The translations under genes were made by a program, and so were the position numbers. The notes under the pieces were generated by a model. The model made no database searches and had not been told where the DNA came from. It saw nothing but the letters and a program-made list of their open reading frames with translations. Of a DNA stretch of 64,000 bases, positions 54,725 through 63,485 are shown piece after piece; within the stretch, counting starts at the first letter, position 1; each line of letters starts with the position of its first letter. This DNA is from an uncultured Sulfurovum sp. GTDB lineage: Bacteria > Campylobacterota > Campylobacteria > Campylobacterales > Sulfurovaceae. The DNA lies in contig CACVAS010000058.1 in assembly GCA_902727855.1 (NCBI GenBank), positions 233,029-297,028 of the forward strand, read 5' to 3'.

Positions 54725-55887
54725 ATCTTGGCCTTTATATCTTGATACATTTTTAAGAGCCCATAGCTTGCGACAGGTAGCATAATCATTACTAAAGGCA
54801 TACGATGTCTAGCAGCTCCAGTTATATGGAATTCCCATATGGAAAAAATTGAGGCGGCTAAAATAAATATAAATACATATACTTTAGAAACTCGTATACC
54901 AGCATATATTACAGCTATGTAAACTATTATTAAGAAAATAGCATCCATAAATACAGCCAAATAATGTATAGGATTCATATCATGTAGTAAGGGTAAGGGG
55001 GAAAGTAAAAACTGCATGAGTAAACTTGGCATGTCTTTAAGTATATCCACATACGTATTCCATTCAACCTCGCCGTAACTCATAGGATAATATTTATTAA
55101 AACTACCATTTCTAATATATTCAAAAAAGTCAGGTGTAAACTTAAAAGATAATATCGTAGTAAATAGTACTGGAATTACAAATATGCTTCCTACTACTAA
55201 TGTATATTTAATCCACTTAGTCTTTTGAAAAAGTGCAAAAAATATGATAACAATGACTATAAGTTGTGGTCTTCCAAACAACAACAATATTGAGCCCAAA
55301 ACTATGTACATCAGTCCATTATTGTTATAATATTTGTCAATAAGTCCATAAACCATAACTGAAAACCCAAAAAGTATAAAAAATTCTCTTAGAGGTATAG
55401 GCATATAGAGTAAAAATGCTGGGTAGACTGCTGTTAATGTTAAAAAGACATGTACACCTAAACTTTTACTGTAATTATTTTTTTCCAATACAATTTGCCA
55501 AGATTTCCATAAAACCATCAATGAAATAATAAAAATAAATAGTTGAAATAAAATGAATAACTCTATCTTAAACAATGATATTATCCTAAAAGGATAAGTA
55601 ATATAGTAAAATAACCGTACTCCTAAAGATTGGTCTGGGGGAAAATAATTTTCTGATATTATTAGGGAAAATAATCTAGTATCTGGAAAATCTGGGATTA
55701 ATGGATTTAATGTTCCCACTAAAAAAAATAGATAATAATAAAGAAATAAACTTGCTATTACCCTTGAAGAAAACCCAGCCTTCATACTATTGTTAATTTT
55801 AATTAAAACACTTGTTAAAATGATTATATAAATAGGTGCCAGTACAACTCCCCAAACATCCATCATAGGTATATATGATTTATCCAT
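54721..55887 (-). CDS. Candidate Wzy/EpsG-like polysaccharide polymerase
   Basis: A 388-aa protein with about ten membrane helices. The PIPLREFFILFGFSVMVYGL segment and the late FHITGAARHRMPLVMIMLPVASYGL segment are the kind of periplasmic arginine-rich loops found in Wzy/EpsG polymerases. Its position between glycosyltransferases and next to wzz supports this. Sequence conservation in this family is weak, so the call is moderate. Confidence 0.65.
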   Translation of the reverse strand: MDKSYIPMMDVWGVVLAPIYIIILTSVLIKINNSMKAGFSSRVIASLFLYYYLFFLVGTLNPLIPDFPDTRLFSLIISENYFPPDQSLGVRLFYYITYPFRIISLFKIELFILFQLFIFIISLMVLWKSWQIVLEKNNYSKSLGVHVFLTLTAVYPAFLLYMPIPLREFFILFGFSVMVYGLIDKYYNNNGLMYIVLGSILLLFGRPQLIVIVIIFFALFQKTKWIKYTLVVGSIFVIPVLFTTILSFKFTPDFFEYIRNGSFNKYYPMSYGEVEWNTYVDILKDMPSLLMQFLLSPLPLLHDMNPIHYLAVFMDAIFLIIVYIAVIYAGIRVSKVYVFIFILAASIFSIWEFHITGAARHRMPLVMIMLPVASYGLLKMYQDIKAKI

Positions 55888-56769
55888 CTAATTTTTTACC
55901 CACAATGTTTTTATACGGAACTTGATGTAACGTATTGTTTCAATAAACTTTAACCCTATATAAAACTTTTTTTTATTAAAATCAACATCTCTATCTACAA
56001 TAATATTATCTACACTAGTAACATTATTCCTATGCAATAGACTATACGGGGAAATCGTCTTAATCGGAAAATACTTTATTTGAGATTCTATAAGTACTTC
56101 TTCTCCTACAAATAAATCATTTGAGGATACTTCAACATTTAGTTTTACTCTTGAAATCGGATCATTCCATCTAAAATATCCATAAAGACATTCTTCTACT
56201 ATTTGGAAAGGATATTCACTCAGTCCGTTTGTCACAAACCTATAGGTGTGTTCTGTATGTCCAAAGCGTTTATATTGTGCAAAATCTGTGTGAAAGCCTC
56301 CTACAATTTCTAAGCCTTTTTTAGTAAAAAAGTTAAATTGTGCTGACCCATACATAGATTGAATGATATTATGTTTCCCATGAGACAAAGAATCTTTTCT
56401 ACCTCTTATTCTTCTCTCTTCAAACAATGAGAAATGTTGAATATTTAGTTCTTTAGAAAGTTGTAAATGTAAATCGAAAACATCTGCATTTAACAATTCA
56501 ACGTCATCTTCAATAAAAAAGTAATTATCATATTCACAAAACTCTTTTAAAACCCTATTTTTTGAAATACCAACGCCTTCGTTAGTTTCTGAATACAAAA
56601 GTGGGATATTATACTTATTACAATAGGCAATACTCTCCTTATCCATACCATCAAGACTTACAATAAAATCATATGCCTCATGATGCTTAGCAAATTCTAT
56701 ATAATCCCATATAAACGTTTTTAGAAGGCTGGGACTTTTGTAGGTATTGATACAGATGAGGTTTTTCAT
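55888..56769 (-). CDS. Glycosyltransferase, GT2-like with C-terminal extension
   Basis: ATG 56769 (MKNLICINTYKSPSLL) is preferred; a frame from 56811 adds 14 unlikely residues. The 293-aa product has SETNEGVGISKNRVLKEFCEYDNYFFIEDDVELL, with EDD as the metal site, and HTEHTYRF as a possible acceptor motif. The C-terminal 90 residues are variable. The stop abuts the start of the candidate wzy gene with no spacer. Substrate unknown. Confidence 0.72.
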   Translation of the reverse strand: MKNLICINTYKSPSLLKTFIWDYIEFAKHHEAYDFIVSLDGMDKESIAYCNKYNIPLLYSETNEGVGISKNRVLKEFCEYDNYFFIEDDVELLNADVFDLHLQLSKELNIQHFSLFEERRIRGRKDSLSHGKHNIIQSMYGSAQFNFFTKKGLEIVGGFHTDFAQYKRFGHTEHTYRFVTNGLSEYPFQIVEECLYGYFRWNDPISRVKLNVEVSSNDLFVGEEVLIESQIKYFPIKTISPYSLLHRNNVTSVDNIIVDRDVDFNKKKFYIGLKFIETIRYIKFRIKTLWVKN

Positions 56770-56887
56770 TAAATTACAGATTCCTAAAAAATAATGCCAT
56801 AATGATACCATAGTCGCCCTTTTAGGCTATCATTTTTAGCATAACTTAGATAAAATCCTCTATCTTACCAATTAAAAAGTGAATATT

Positions 56888-58024
56888 ATGAAAATCCTTA
56901 TGTACGCAGATGGTTTTGGTGTAAAGACACAAACCTTTATTACACAAGATGTTACATACCTTACTAAAAAAAATGAACTTACTTTTGTATGTATTGAACA
57001 AAATAATACAGTCAATATTCCTCATGTAAATGTCCAAAAAATAGACTATAAAACAACTATTTTTAAAAAAATACAATCAAAGTTTATCCCCTATACTAAT
57101 TTTAAAAATAAACACTTTAAAACAACTATTAATTCAATCATTAATAAAATAAAACCTGATGTCATACACTGTCAGTTTGGTATAGAAGCACTTAGACTTA
57201 TAGATAACCTTGATCAAAATACTTCTATTCCTCTTGTTATTCAGTTTAGAGGCTATGATGCAAGTAGACTACTCAATCACCCTGCTTATGTAAAACGGCT
57301 ACAAGAAGTACTTAGTAAACCACACAACTATGCCATTTTTGTATCTGAGTCCTTAAGAAAAAACCTCAATAAATACCATATAAATACCCAAAATAGTATG
57401 ATTTTACATAGTGGCATAGATGTAAACAAGTTTGTACCTAACCCATCCATAGCAAAATCAGACATATTTACATTTTTACAAATATCTTCCCTGAAAAGTA
57501 AAAAAGGTCATACCTATACCATCAAAGCTTTTGCACAATTTCTTAAAAAACAATCTTCCAAAAAATATAAACTGCAACTCACGGGAGATGGAGATGAAAA
57601 AAAGGCTCTTAAAAAACTGGTTACATCTCTAGGTATAGATAATTTTGTTGAGTTTGTGGGCTTTGTTGACCACCAAAAAGCAAAAGAGCTTTTAGAAAAA
57701 GCCCATGTTTTTGTACACCACAGTATTACCCCTAAAGATGGTGACGAGGAAGGTATACCCAATGCCCTTATGGAAGCTATGGCAATGGAATTACCCGTTA
57801 TCAGTACCTATCATGCCGGTATACCTGAACTCATAACAAATGAAATAAATGGTTACCTTGTTAAGGAGAAAGATATAAATTCCTATGCTCAAAGGATGGA
57901 AGACATCCTTTCATGGGGAAGAACGCCAAAAAATAGAGTACGTATCAAAGAAAAGTTTGAGATAAACTATCATATTGAAAAACTTGAAAGTTTTTATCGT
58001 TCTATATCTTTACCTAAGTATTGA
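56888..58024 (+). CDS. GT4-family glycosyltransferase (GT-B fold)
   Basis: A retaining glycosyltransferase of 378 aa. It opens with MKILMYADGFGVKTQTFI, has the donor-site motif EGIPNALMEAMAMELPVISTYHAGIPELI and ends LESFYRSI. ATG 56888, with AAGTGA six bases upstream, is preferred over GTG 56879. It is divergent from the minus-strand genes; a GATAAAAT box about 35 bases before the start may be its promoter. It converges on pglF with an 11-base overlap. Confidence 0.9.
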   Translation: MKILMYADGFGVKTQTFITQDVTYLTKKNELTFVCIEQNNTVNIPHVNVQKIDYKTTIFKKIQSKFIPYTNFKNKHFKTTINSIINKIKPDVIHCQFGIEALRLIDNLDQNTSIPLVIQFRGYDASRLLNHPAYVKRLQEVLSKPHNYAIFVSESLRKNLNKYHINTQNSMILHSGIDVNKFVPNPSIAKSDIFTFLQISSLKSKKGHTYTIKAFAQFLKKQSSKKYKLQLTGDGDEKKALKKLVTSLGIDNFVEFVGFVDHQKAKELLEKAHVFVHHSITPKDGDEEGIPNALMEAMAMELPVISTYHAGIPELITNEINGYLVKEKDINSYAQRMEDILSWGRTPKNRVRIKEKFEINYHIEKLESFYRSISLPKY

Positions 58025-59750
58025 GATTGTGATTAAATTCTGGCACAATTTTTTTAAGTGATACAAGCTTTACTTGACTCTTTAAAAGATTTTCGATATC
58101 TTTATTTAAATACTCTAAACTATATTGAGTAGGTGCAGCAACAGTAATTGACTCGTATTCCGTATGCATATCACTCTCATCTATAAGGAGTTCTTCGTAA
58201 AGCTTTTCTCCTGGGCGTAAACCTGTAATCTCTATTTTGACATCTTCTTTCTCACTAAGTTTTATCATTTTTTTGGCAAGGTCAACTATCTTAATAGGTT
58301 CACCCATATCTAATATAAAAATTTCACCGCCCTTTCCTATAGCCCCTGCTTGTAGTACAAGTTCACATGCTTCATGCACAAGCATAAAATATCTACTTAC
58401 CTCAGGATGTGTAACAGTTACATTTTGTCCATTTTCTATTTGAGACTTAAACTTTGGTATTACAGATCCACTAGACCCCAACACATTACCAAATCGGACC
58501 GCAACAATATCTGTGCTTTGTCCATTTGAGTTTTGTGCGTAAAGTTCACATATACGCTTTGTTGCGCCCATCACATTTGTAGGTCGTACTGCTTTATCGG
58601 TACTTATTAATACAAATTTTTCAACACCATGAGCTACAGCAATATCTATACAATTCTTTGTCCCTACCACATTGTTTAAAATAGCTTCTTCTATGTTTAC
58701 TTCTACCATAGGAACATGCTTGTAAGCTGCAGCATGTATAACAATCTGAGGTCTATGTCGTTTAAAAGTCTTTTCTAGTTGCAGTTTATTTACCACAGAT
58801 TGCATCACCGGTACAATTTCAACATTGGCTTTACCTATTGCCTGTTCTACTGCATATAGATTATATTCACTATGATCTAAGAGTATTAACTTCTTAGCAC
58901 CATACTTTACACACTGACGAACTATCTCAGAGCCTATACTTCCACCTGCACCTGTAACAAGAATAGCTTTATGTTTTATAAATGTTTCTATCTTTTCATT
59001 ATCTAAGTCTTTTGAATTACGTGCAAGTAAATCGACGAGGGAAATACTTTTTAATTGCGTTACAAAAGACCTGTCACTTAATATGTCATGCAATGATGGT
59101 AAAATCTTAATCTGTTTAAAACAGTTATGTAACTCTGTATAAATTTCTTTTGTTCTTTTACTATCTACAGAAGGCATTGCAATAACCAAAAGATCCATTT
59201 TTTTATTGTTTAGCCGTTTTCTTAATATATCTTTAGAAATAATATTTATAGTATCCACACTTCTTTTCTGTAGAGAACGTGCATCATCAACAAAGTATTT
59301 CACTTTATACTCTGTTGTTGTAAACTCCTCCCCCAATTTAAGTCCTGCTTTTCCTGCACCATAAATTACAACTGTTTTTGTTTTTTTTATGCTCCCTCTA
59401 TTCACATAACTATAATAGCTATACATTAAAAAATTTATCCCAAAAAGATAAGCAAATAACTCAGAAATGAAAAAATAAATATGTATCTGACTATAGAAAA
59501 TAGGCATATATATAGCAAATGCAGCTATATATACAGCACTTTTAAGTAAAAAAGTTTTTTGTGAAGCCTTACTCCAAGATAGAGAGTAGTCTTTATAGAT
59601 TACAAGAGAAGCAACAATTCTTACTATACTTACAACAATAATGACATCCCAAAGAATCTCTCTATGAAATATCCAAAAAGTCCAGGAGAATGTAAGTATA
59701 GTTAAAAGTACAATCACTGCTATATTTAAAAATCTTTTATCTATACTCAT
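58014..59750 (-). CDS. pglF: PglF-type membrane UDP-GlcNAc 4,6-dehydratase
   Basis: The first step to bacillosamine, QuiNAc or FucNAc: UDP-GlcNAc is converted to its 4-keto-6-deoxy form. At 578 aa it has four N-terminal membrane helices, a first Rossmann domain (GAGKAG at 131-136) and a catalytic second one with TGAGGSIGSE at 266-275. The active-site block STDKAVRPTNVMGATK (383-398) has the Met-x3-Lys that replaces the usual Tyr-x3-Lys. No PglE/PglD genes for bacillosamine are in the window; a 4-reductase gene is, at 60782. Confidence 0.93.
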   Translation of the reverse strand: MSIDKRFLNIAVIVLLTILTFSWTFWIFHREILWDVIIVVSIVRIVASLVIYKDYSLSWSKASQKTFLLKSAVYIAAFAIYMPIFYSQIHIYFFISELFAYLFGINFLMYSYYSYVNRGSIKKTKTVVIYGAGKAGLKLGEEFTTTEYKVKYFVDDARSLQKRSVDTINIISKDILRKRLNNKKMDLLVIAMPSVDSKRTKEIYTELHNCFKQIKILPSLHDILSDRSFVTQLKSISLVDLLARNSKDLDNEKIETFIKHKAILVTGAGGSIGSEIVRQCVKYGAKKLILLDHSEYNLYAVEQAIGKANVEIVPVMQSVVNKLQLEKTFKRHRPQIVIHAAAYKHVPMVEVNIEEAILNNVVGTKNCIDIAVAHGVEKFVLISTDKAVRPTNVMGATKRICELYAQNSNGQSTDIVAVRFGNVLGSSGSVIPKFKSQIENGQNVTVTHPEVSRYFMLVHEACELVLQAGAIGKGGEIFILDMGEPIKIVDLAKKMIKLSEKEDVKIEITGLRPGEKLYEELLIDESDMHTEYESITVAAPTQYSLEYLNKDIENLLKSQVKLVSLKKIVPEFNHNLNT

Positions 59751-59801
59751 TATATTTTCACTTCCTAATTATTGAAGTATTATATAATATTTGTTATCTT
59801 T

Positions 59802-60785
59802 TTACGATTTATCGTTAGGAAAACTTTTAAGGTTACATTGAATATCAATATATTTTAAAATAGTAAACATTAAAAACATAGAAATAAAAAATACAAGATA
59901 TATATTCGGAATAAAATATACTAATCCACACAACAATATATTAATCATAATAGAAAATTTTACTATTTTATTAGGCTTCCATCCTTGTTGATTTAATCTT
60001 TGATAGGCATGTTTCTTATGTGCCTGGCTTAGTTTCTCACCATTTTTATAACGCCTAAAAAGTGTTACCGTTGCATCAAACCAAAATAGACTAAATAATA
60101 CAAGCCATATCCACATGTTAGTAGCTTCCACATTACTATAATAGATTGTAAATATTGCAACAGTGTATCCAAGGAAAGTACTTCCAACGTCTCCCATGAA
60201 TATTTTAGCTTTATGCCAATTCCACAGTAAAAAGCCTAACACAGTTACTATTAAAACTAAAAAATGGGTACCTCCAAACAGTGTATATCCTGCAAAGCCA
60301 AGAAAAACCGCTTCGCTTCCCGCATACCCATCAATACCATCTATAAAATTATAGAGATTAATAGACCATATAATTCCAATAATGGCAACAAGATTTACAA
60401 TATATTGATTTTCTAACCTAAAGAAACCAAAGTCTAAATAGTGCAACCCTCCAAGTAAATACAGTCCCCATAATGCGACAAAAAGTTGCACAAAGAATCT
60501 TATTCTTGATCCTAAATCGACAATATCATCCACGTAACCAAGTATCGCAATGATTGCCCCACACATTAAAGCATAATAGAGAGAGCTTTCAATTTCATTG
60601 AAATAAAACAAATAACTAAGCCCTAAAAACCATGTAATTGCTATCGCTACACCTCCACCATGAGGGGTAGGAATTGTATGACTACTTCGCTCATTGACCT
60701 CAGCAATAAGTGTATGTTTTATGGCATAATTTTTAATGACATAGGTCAAAATAAAAGATAAAAGGAATAGGACAATATAGATCAT
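59802..60785 (-). CDS. WbpL/WecA-like initiating glycan transferase
   Basis: A 327-aa PNPT enzyme with about ten membrane helices. Motifs: PTPHGGGVAIAI, LYNFIDGIDGYAGSEA, FMGDVGSTFLGY and HKKHAYQRLNQQGW. These are close to WbpL, which starts glycans on undecaprenyl phosphate with FucNAc or QuiNAc. The reductase gene upstream, overlapping by four bases, and PglF downstream fit such a donor. Distinct from the PNPT at 37523. Confidence 0.88.
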   Translation of the reverse strand: MIYIVLFLLSFILTYVIKNYAIKHTLIAEVNERSSHTIPTPHGGGVAIAITWFLGLSYLFYFNEIESSLYYALMCGAIIAILGYVDDIVDLGSRIRFFVQLFVALWGLYLLGGLHYLDFGFFRLENQYIVNLVAIIGIIWSINLYNFIDGIDGYAGSEAVFLGFAGYTLFGGTHFLVLIVTVLGFLLWNWHKAKIFMGDVGSTFLGYTVAIFTIYYSNVEATNMWIWLVLFSLFWFDATVTLFRRYKNGEKLSQAHKKHAYQRLNQQGWKPNKIVKFSIMINILLCGLVYFIPNIYLVFFISMFLMFTILKYIDIQCNLKSFPNDKS

Positions 60786-61636
60786 ACCTTCATACCCATA
60801 GTTGTAGCCTTTAGTCCTTCTTCAACACTATATCTATTTTTATATTCCAATATCTTTTGTGAATATTTATTGCATACTTCAAAGTTTCCATACAGCTGTT
60901 GATACAATGATGGTTTTACTTTTTTTAAAATCATTTTGAAAAATGGCACTCTAATCATATATACTCTACTTTCAAGACCTTGTGACAATAACTTTATAAG
61001 TTTAGATGTAGAGATACTCTTATCATCAGATGCTAAAAACAAACCTTCTTTTTGTTTTTCTACTACCATCTCGATCATCGCTGTGAGGTTACGAATATAG
61101 ACAAAACTTCTTTTATTTTGTGTATTATAAAAAGGTAATATTGGCATTATTTTAATTATTTTTATAAGAGATACTATATTTCCTGGAGCACTTGCTCCAT
61201 AGACCATAGGAGGTCGTATAACTGACACTTTAAACTCTTTATCGGACAGTTTATTCAACTTCTGTTCAGCTTCAAATTTACTTTTTGCATAAGGTGTCCT
61301 TGGGGTACATTCACTCTCTTCATCTACCTTGTCCATACTATCTCCATATACAGCAATAGTACTTATAAAAATAAAATGTTTAACCCCATTAAGTTTAGCT
61401 TTTTTTGCAAGGTTTACCGTATATTCTGTATTTATTTTATAGTACTTAACATAGTCAGTTTCATGTTTCTTATGTACCAGAGCAGCACAGTGCAATACAG
61501 TATCAATACCTTTTATGGACAATGATTCAAGAGAACTGTTTTGTAAAGAAAATACCGAAAATGTATATTTTTCTTTAAATGTTTCAATAAAGCTCTTACC
61601 TATGTAGCCACTACTACCTGTAACCAGTATATTCAT
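60782..61636 (-). CDS. NAD-dependent sugar reductase/epimerase (WbpV-like)
   Basis: An extended SDR of 284 aa. TGSSGYIGKSF at the N-terminus, ISTIAVYGDS as the catalytic Thr/Ser region, and YAKSK as the Tyr-Lys pair. WbpV-type enzymes reduce the PglF-type 4-keto product to UDP-QuiNAc; a FucNAc product is possible too. Coupled to the WbpL-like gene by ATGA. Substrate inferred from neighbours. Confidence 0.75.
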   Translation of the reverse strand: MNILVTGSSGYIGKSFIETFKEKYTFSVFSLQNSSLESLSIKGIDTVLHCAALVHKKHETDYVKYYKINTEYTVNLAKKAKLNGVKHFIFISTIAVYGDSMDKVDEESECTPRTPYAKSKFEAEQKLNKLSDKEFKVSVIRPPMVYGASAPGNIVSLIKIIKIMPILPFYNTQNKRSFVYIRNLTAMIEMVVEKQKEGLFLASDDKSISTSKLIKLLSQGLESRVYMIRVPFFKMILKKVKPSLYQQLYGNFEVCNKYSQKILEYKNRYSVEEGLKATTMGMKV

Positions 61637-61664
61637 CTTGGGTATCCTATCTTAACCTATTGTC

Positions 61665-62423
61665 TCATAGTTTTTTGTATTTTGTGAAACTATAAACAAC
61701 ATAGTGAACAAAGTAAAAAAATGATTTCAATACCGATAATTTTTCTTTATTTCTATAGATATTCCACACCCATTGTAAAGCTTGTATTTTATTACTTGAA
61801 AGACTATTATCATGTACTCTATATGCTGCCAAAGGTTCAAGTATCCCAACCGCTATTCCAATTCTTTTTAATATTTTTAACTTCAAGACATAATCTTCAT
61901 GACCAATATTTTCAAAAAAATATTTACCTATCTTTTGTGTGTCATAGACTAATGTTAAAGTACCTATTATACTAGGGTATTTTAACAAATCGATATACCC
62001 TACTTCTCCTTTTACAGGATGAAGAGCAAGTTTCTTATCTTGATCATCCATCGTATAGTATGCAGTATAACTTAACGCACTATTCTTTTCATTCATAAGA
62101 CTTATTTGCCTTTCTAGTTTATTCTTATACCAAGTATCATCACTGTCTAAAAAAGCTATATACCGCCCTAAAGAACGTTGCGTCGCAATATTTCTACTTT
62201 GTGCAGCTCCCATATTGTTTTGATTCCTAATAAAAATTATTCTATTATCAAAATTGCTATATTTTTTTATTATCTCTAGACTATTATCATTTGAGAAGTC
62301 ATCAACAATAATCATCTCCCAATGTATAAACGTTTGGGCTAAAACAGATTCAATACACTTATTTATAAATATCTCAGCATTATAACATGGTGTGACGATA
62401 GAGACAATGGGTATATTATTCAA
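61665..62423 (-). CDS. GT2-family glycosyltransferase
   Basis: A 252-aa GT-A enzyme paralogous to the one at 52401-53141 over its full length. It opens with VSIVTPCYNAEIFINKC, has GRYIAFLDSDDTW as the metal/UDP site, and ends AYRVHDNSLSSNK...FTKYKK. Slightly more AT-rich than its paralog. It lies between the Stealth protein gene and the epimerase gene. Substrate unknown. Confidence 0.9.
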   Translation of the reverse strand: MNNIPIVSIVTPCYNAEIFINKCIESVLAQTFIHWEMIIVDDFSNDNSLEIIKKYSNFDNRIIFIRNQNNMGAAQSRNIATQRSLGRYIAFLDSDDTWYKNKLERQISLMNEKNSALSYTAYYTMDDQDKKLALHPVKGEVGYIDLLKYPSIIGTLTLVYDTQKIGKYFFENIGHEDYVLKLKILKRIGIAVGILEPLAAYRVHDNSLSSNKIQALQWVWNIYRNKEKLSVLKSFFYFVHYVVYSFTKYKKL

Positions 62424-62441
62424 AAATAATTCCTCATTATA

Positions 62442-63485
62442 TTAAAATTCAAAACTTGCTTTTTGCTTGAATTTCTCTTTAAGAGATTGCTCCAACATAG
62501 CAACAACCTCTTGAAATTCACTATCACTAATATCATTCATTTGATCATTAAAACAAACAAAACTAAATGTGTCTCCATATTTTATTTCTTCTAATATATC
62601 CTTCATTTGTTGAAAACAATTCATCCTCACTACATACCCATCATCATAATTATGTGGTTCGAAGTCACCAGTCATTAAATGCCAATATCTATACAAATAC
62701 TGTGTAATATCTGTATTAAGTTTAAACCTGTGCCTAGATGTCTCTTTCATCTCTTTACTAAAAATACTACTTACATATTTCAAATTCTGTTTTACATATG
62801 GCTGAGGATGGTGCCAATGATTAATCCAAAAGACTTTTTTGTATAAAAATCTATATAAAAAATTACTTATCTTTTGCTTTAACCCATAAGAATGATGAAA
62901 ATATTGGGAGTAACTCATCTTACCTAGAGAAACTTCATTATTAATAAGATGAATATTATTTAAAATTGCATCCACCCAAACATCACTACTTCTCACAAGT
63001 TTATAGACTCTTCCTCGAGGAAGCCATCCATGATAAAAAAAGTCAACTGGCTTGTTATTCTTAAAAAACCTATCTATTTCTAAATATTTCCATATGATAG
63101 TATCATCATTCAAATAAACAAATTTTTCTGACAACCCTTTAATATTTACTAGATTCATCTCTATAGCATTTACATTAAATACTGGTAAGTCATTGTTATC
63201 CGGAAATATATCATCATGTGTAATAAGTTCTATTTTAGGATGATGTATATCAAGCCAACGTGGATAATGTCCAGTAGTAATAAGATAAATTTTATGATAC
63301 CAAGGACAATTTTTCTCAATACTTCTTAGTACATACCTCAAGGTATTCGCATCTCGATATCTTGTGTTATTTTCTGTATCATGACTAGTGCTATTTAATG
63401 CATATTTTCCTTTTTCTTCTTGCCAGCTTAAATCGCTACTATCAACCCATGGAAGCACAAAATCAATTTTATCTTCTTCATTCAT
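62442..63485 (-). CDS. Stealth-family capsular polysaccharide phosphotransferase
   Basis: Stealth enzymes transfer sugar-1-phosphate to build phosphodiester-linked polymers. This 347-aa protein has conserved region 1, IDFVLPWVDSSD (7-18), and region 2, starting RYRDANTLRYVLRSIEKNCPW, through PRWLDIHHPKIELITHDDIFP, LPVFNVNAIEMNL and EKFVYLNDD. Region 3 is near DVWVDAIL and the His-rich NHWHHPQPYVKQNL. It overlaps the TagF-like gene by four bases. Confidence 0.9.
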   Translation of the reverse strand: MNEEDKIDFVLPWVDSSDLSWQEEKGKYALNSTSHDTENNTRYRDANTLRYVLRSIEKNCPWYHKIYLITTGHYPRWLDIHHPKIELITHDDIFPDNNDLPVFNVNAIEMNLVNIKGLSEKFVYLNDDTIIWKYLEIDRFFKNNKPVDFFYHGWLPRGRVYKLVRSSDVWVDAILNNIHLINNEVSLGKMSYSQYFHHSYGLKQKISNFLYRFLYKKVFWINHWHHPQPYVKQNLKYVSSIFSKEMKETSRHRFKLNTDITQYLYRYWHLMTGDFEPHNYDDGYVVRMNCFQQMKDILEEIKYGDTFSFVCFNDQMNDISDSEFQEVVAMLEQSLKEKFKQKASFEF

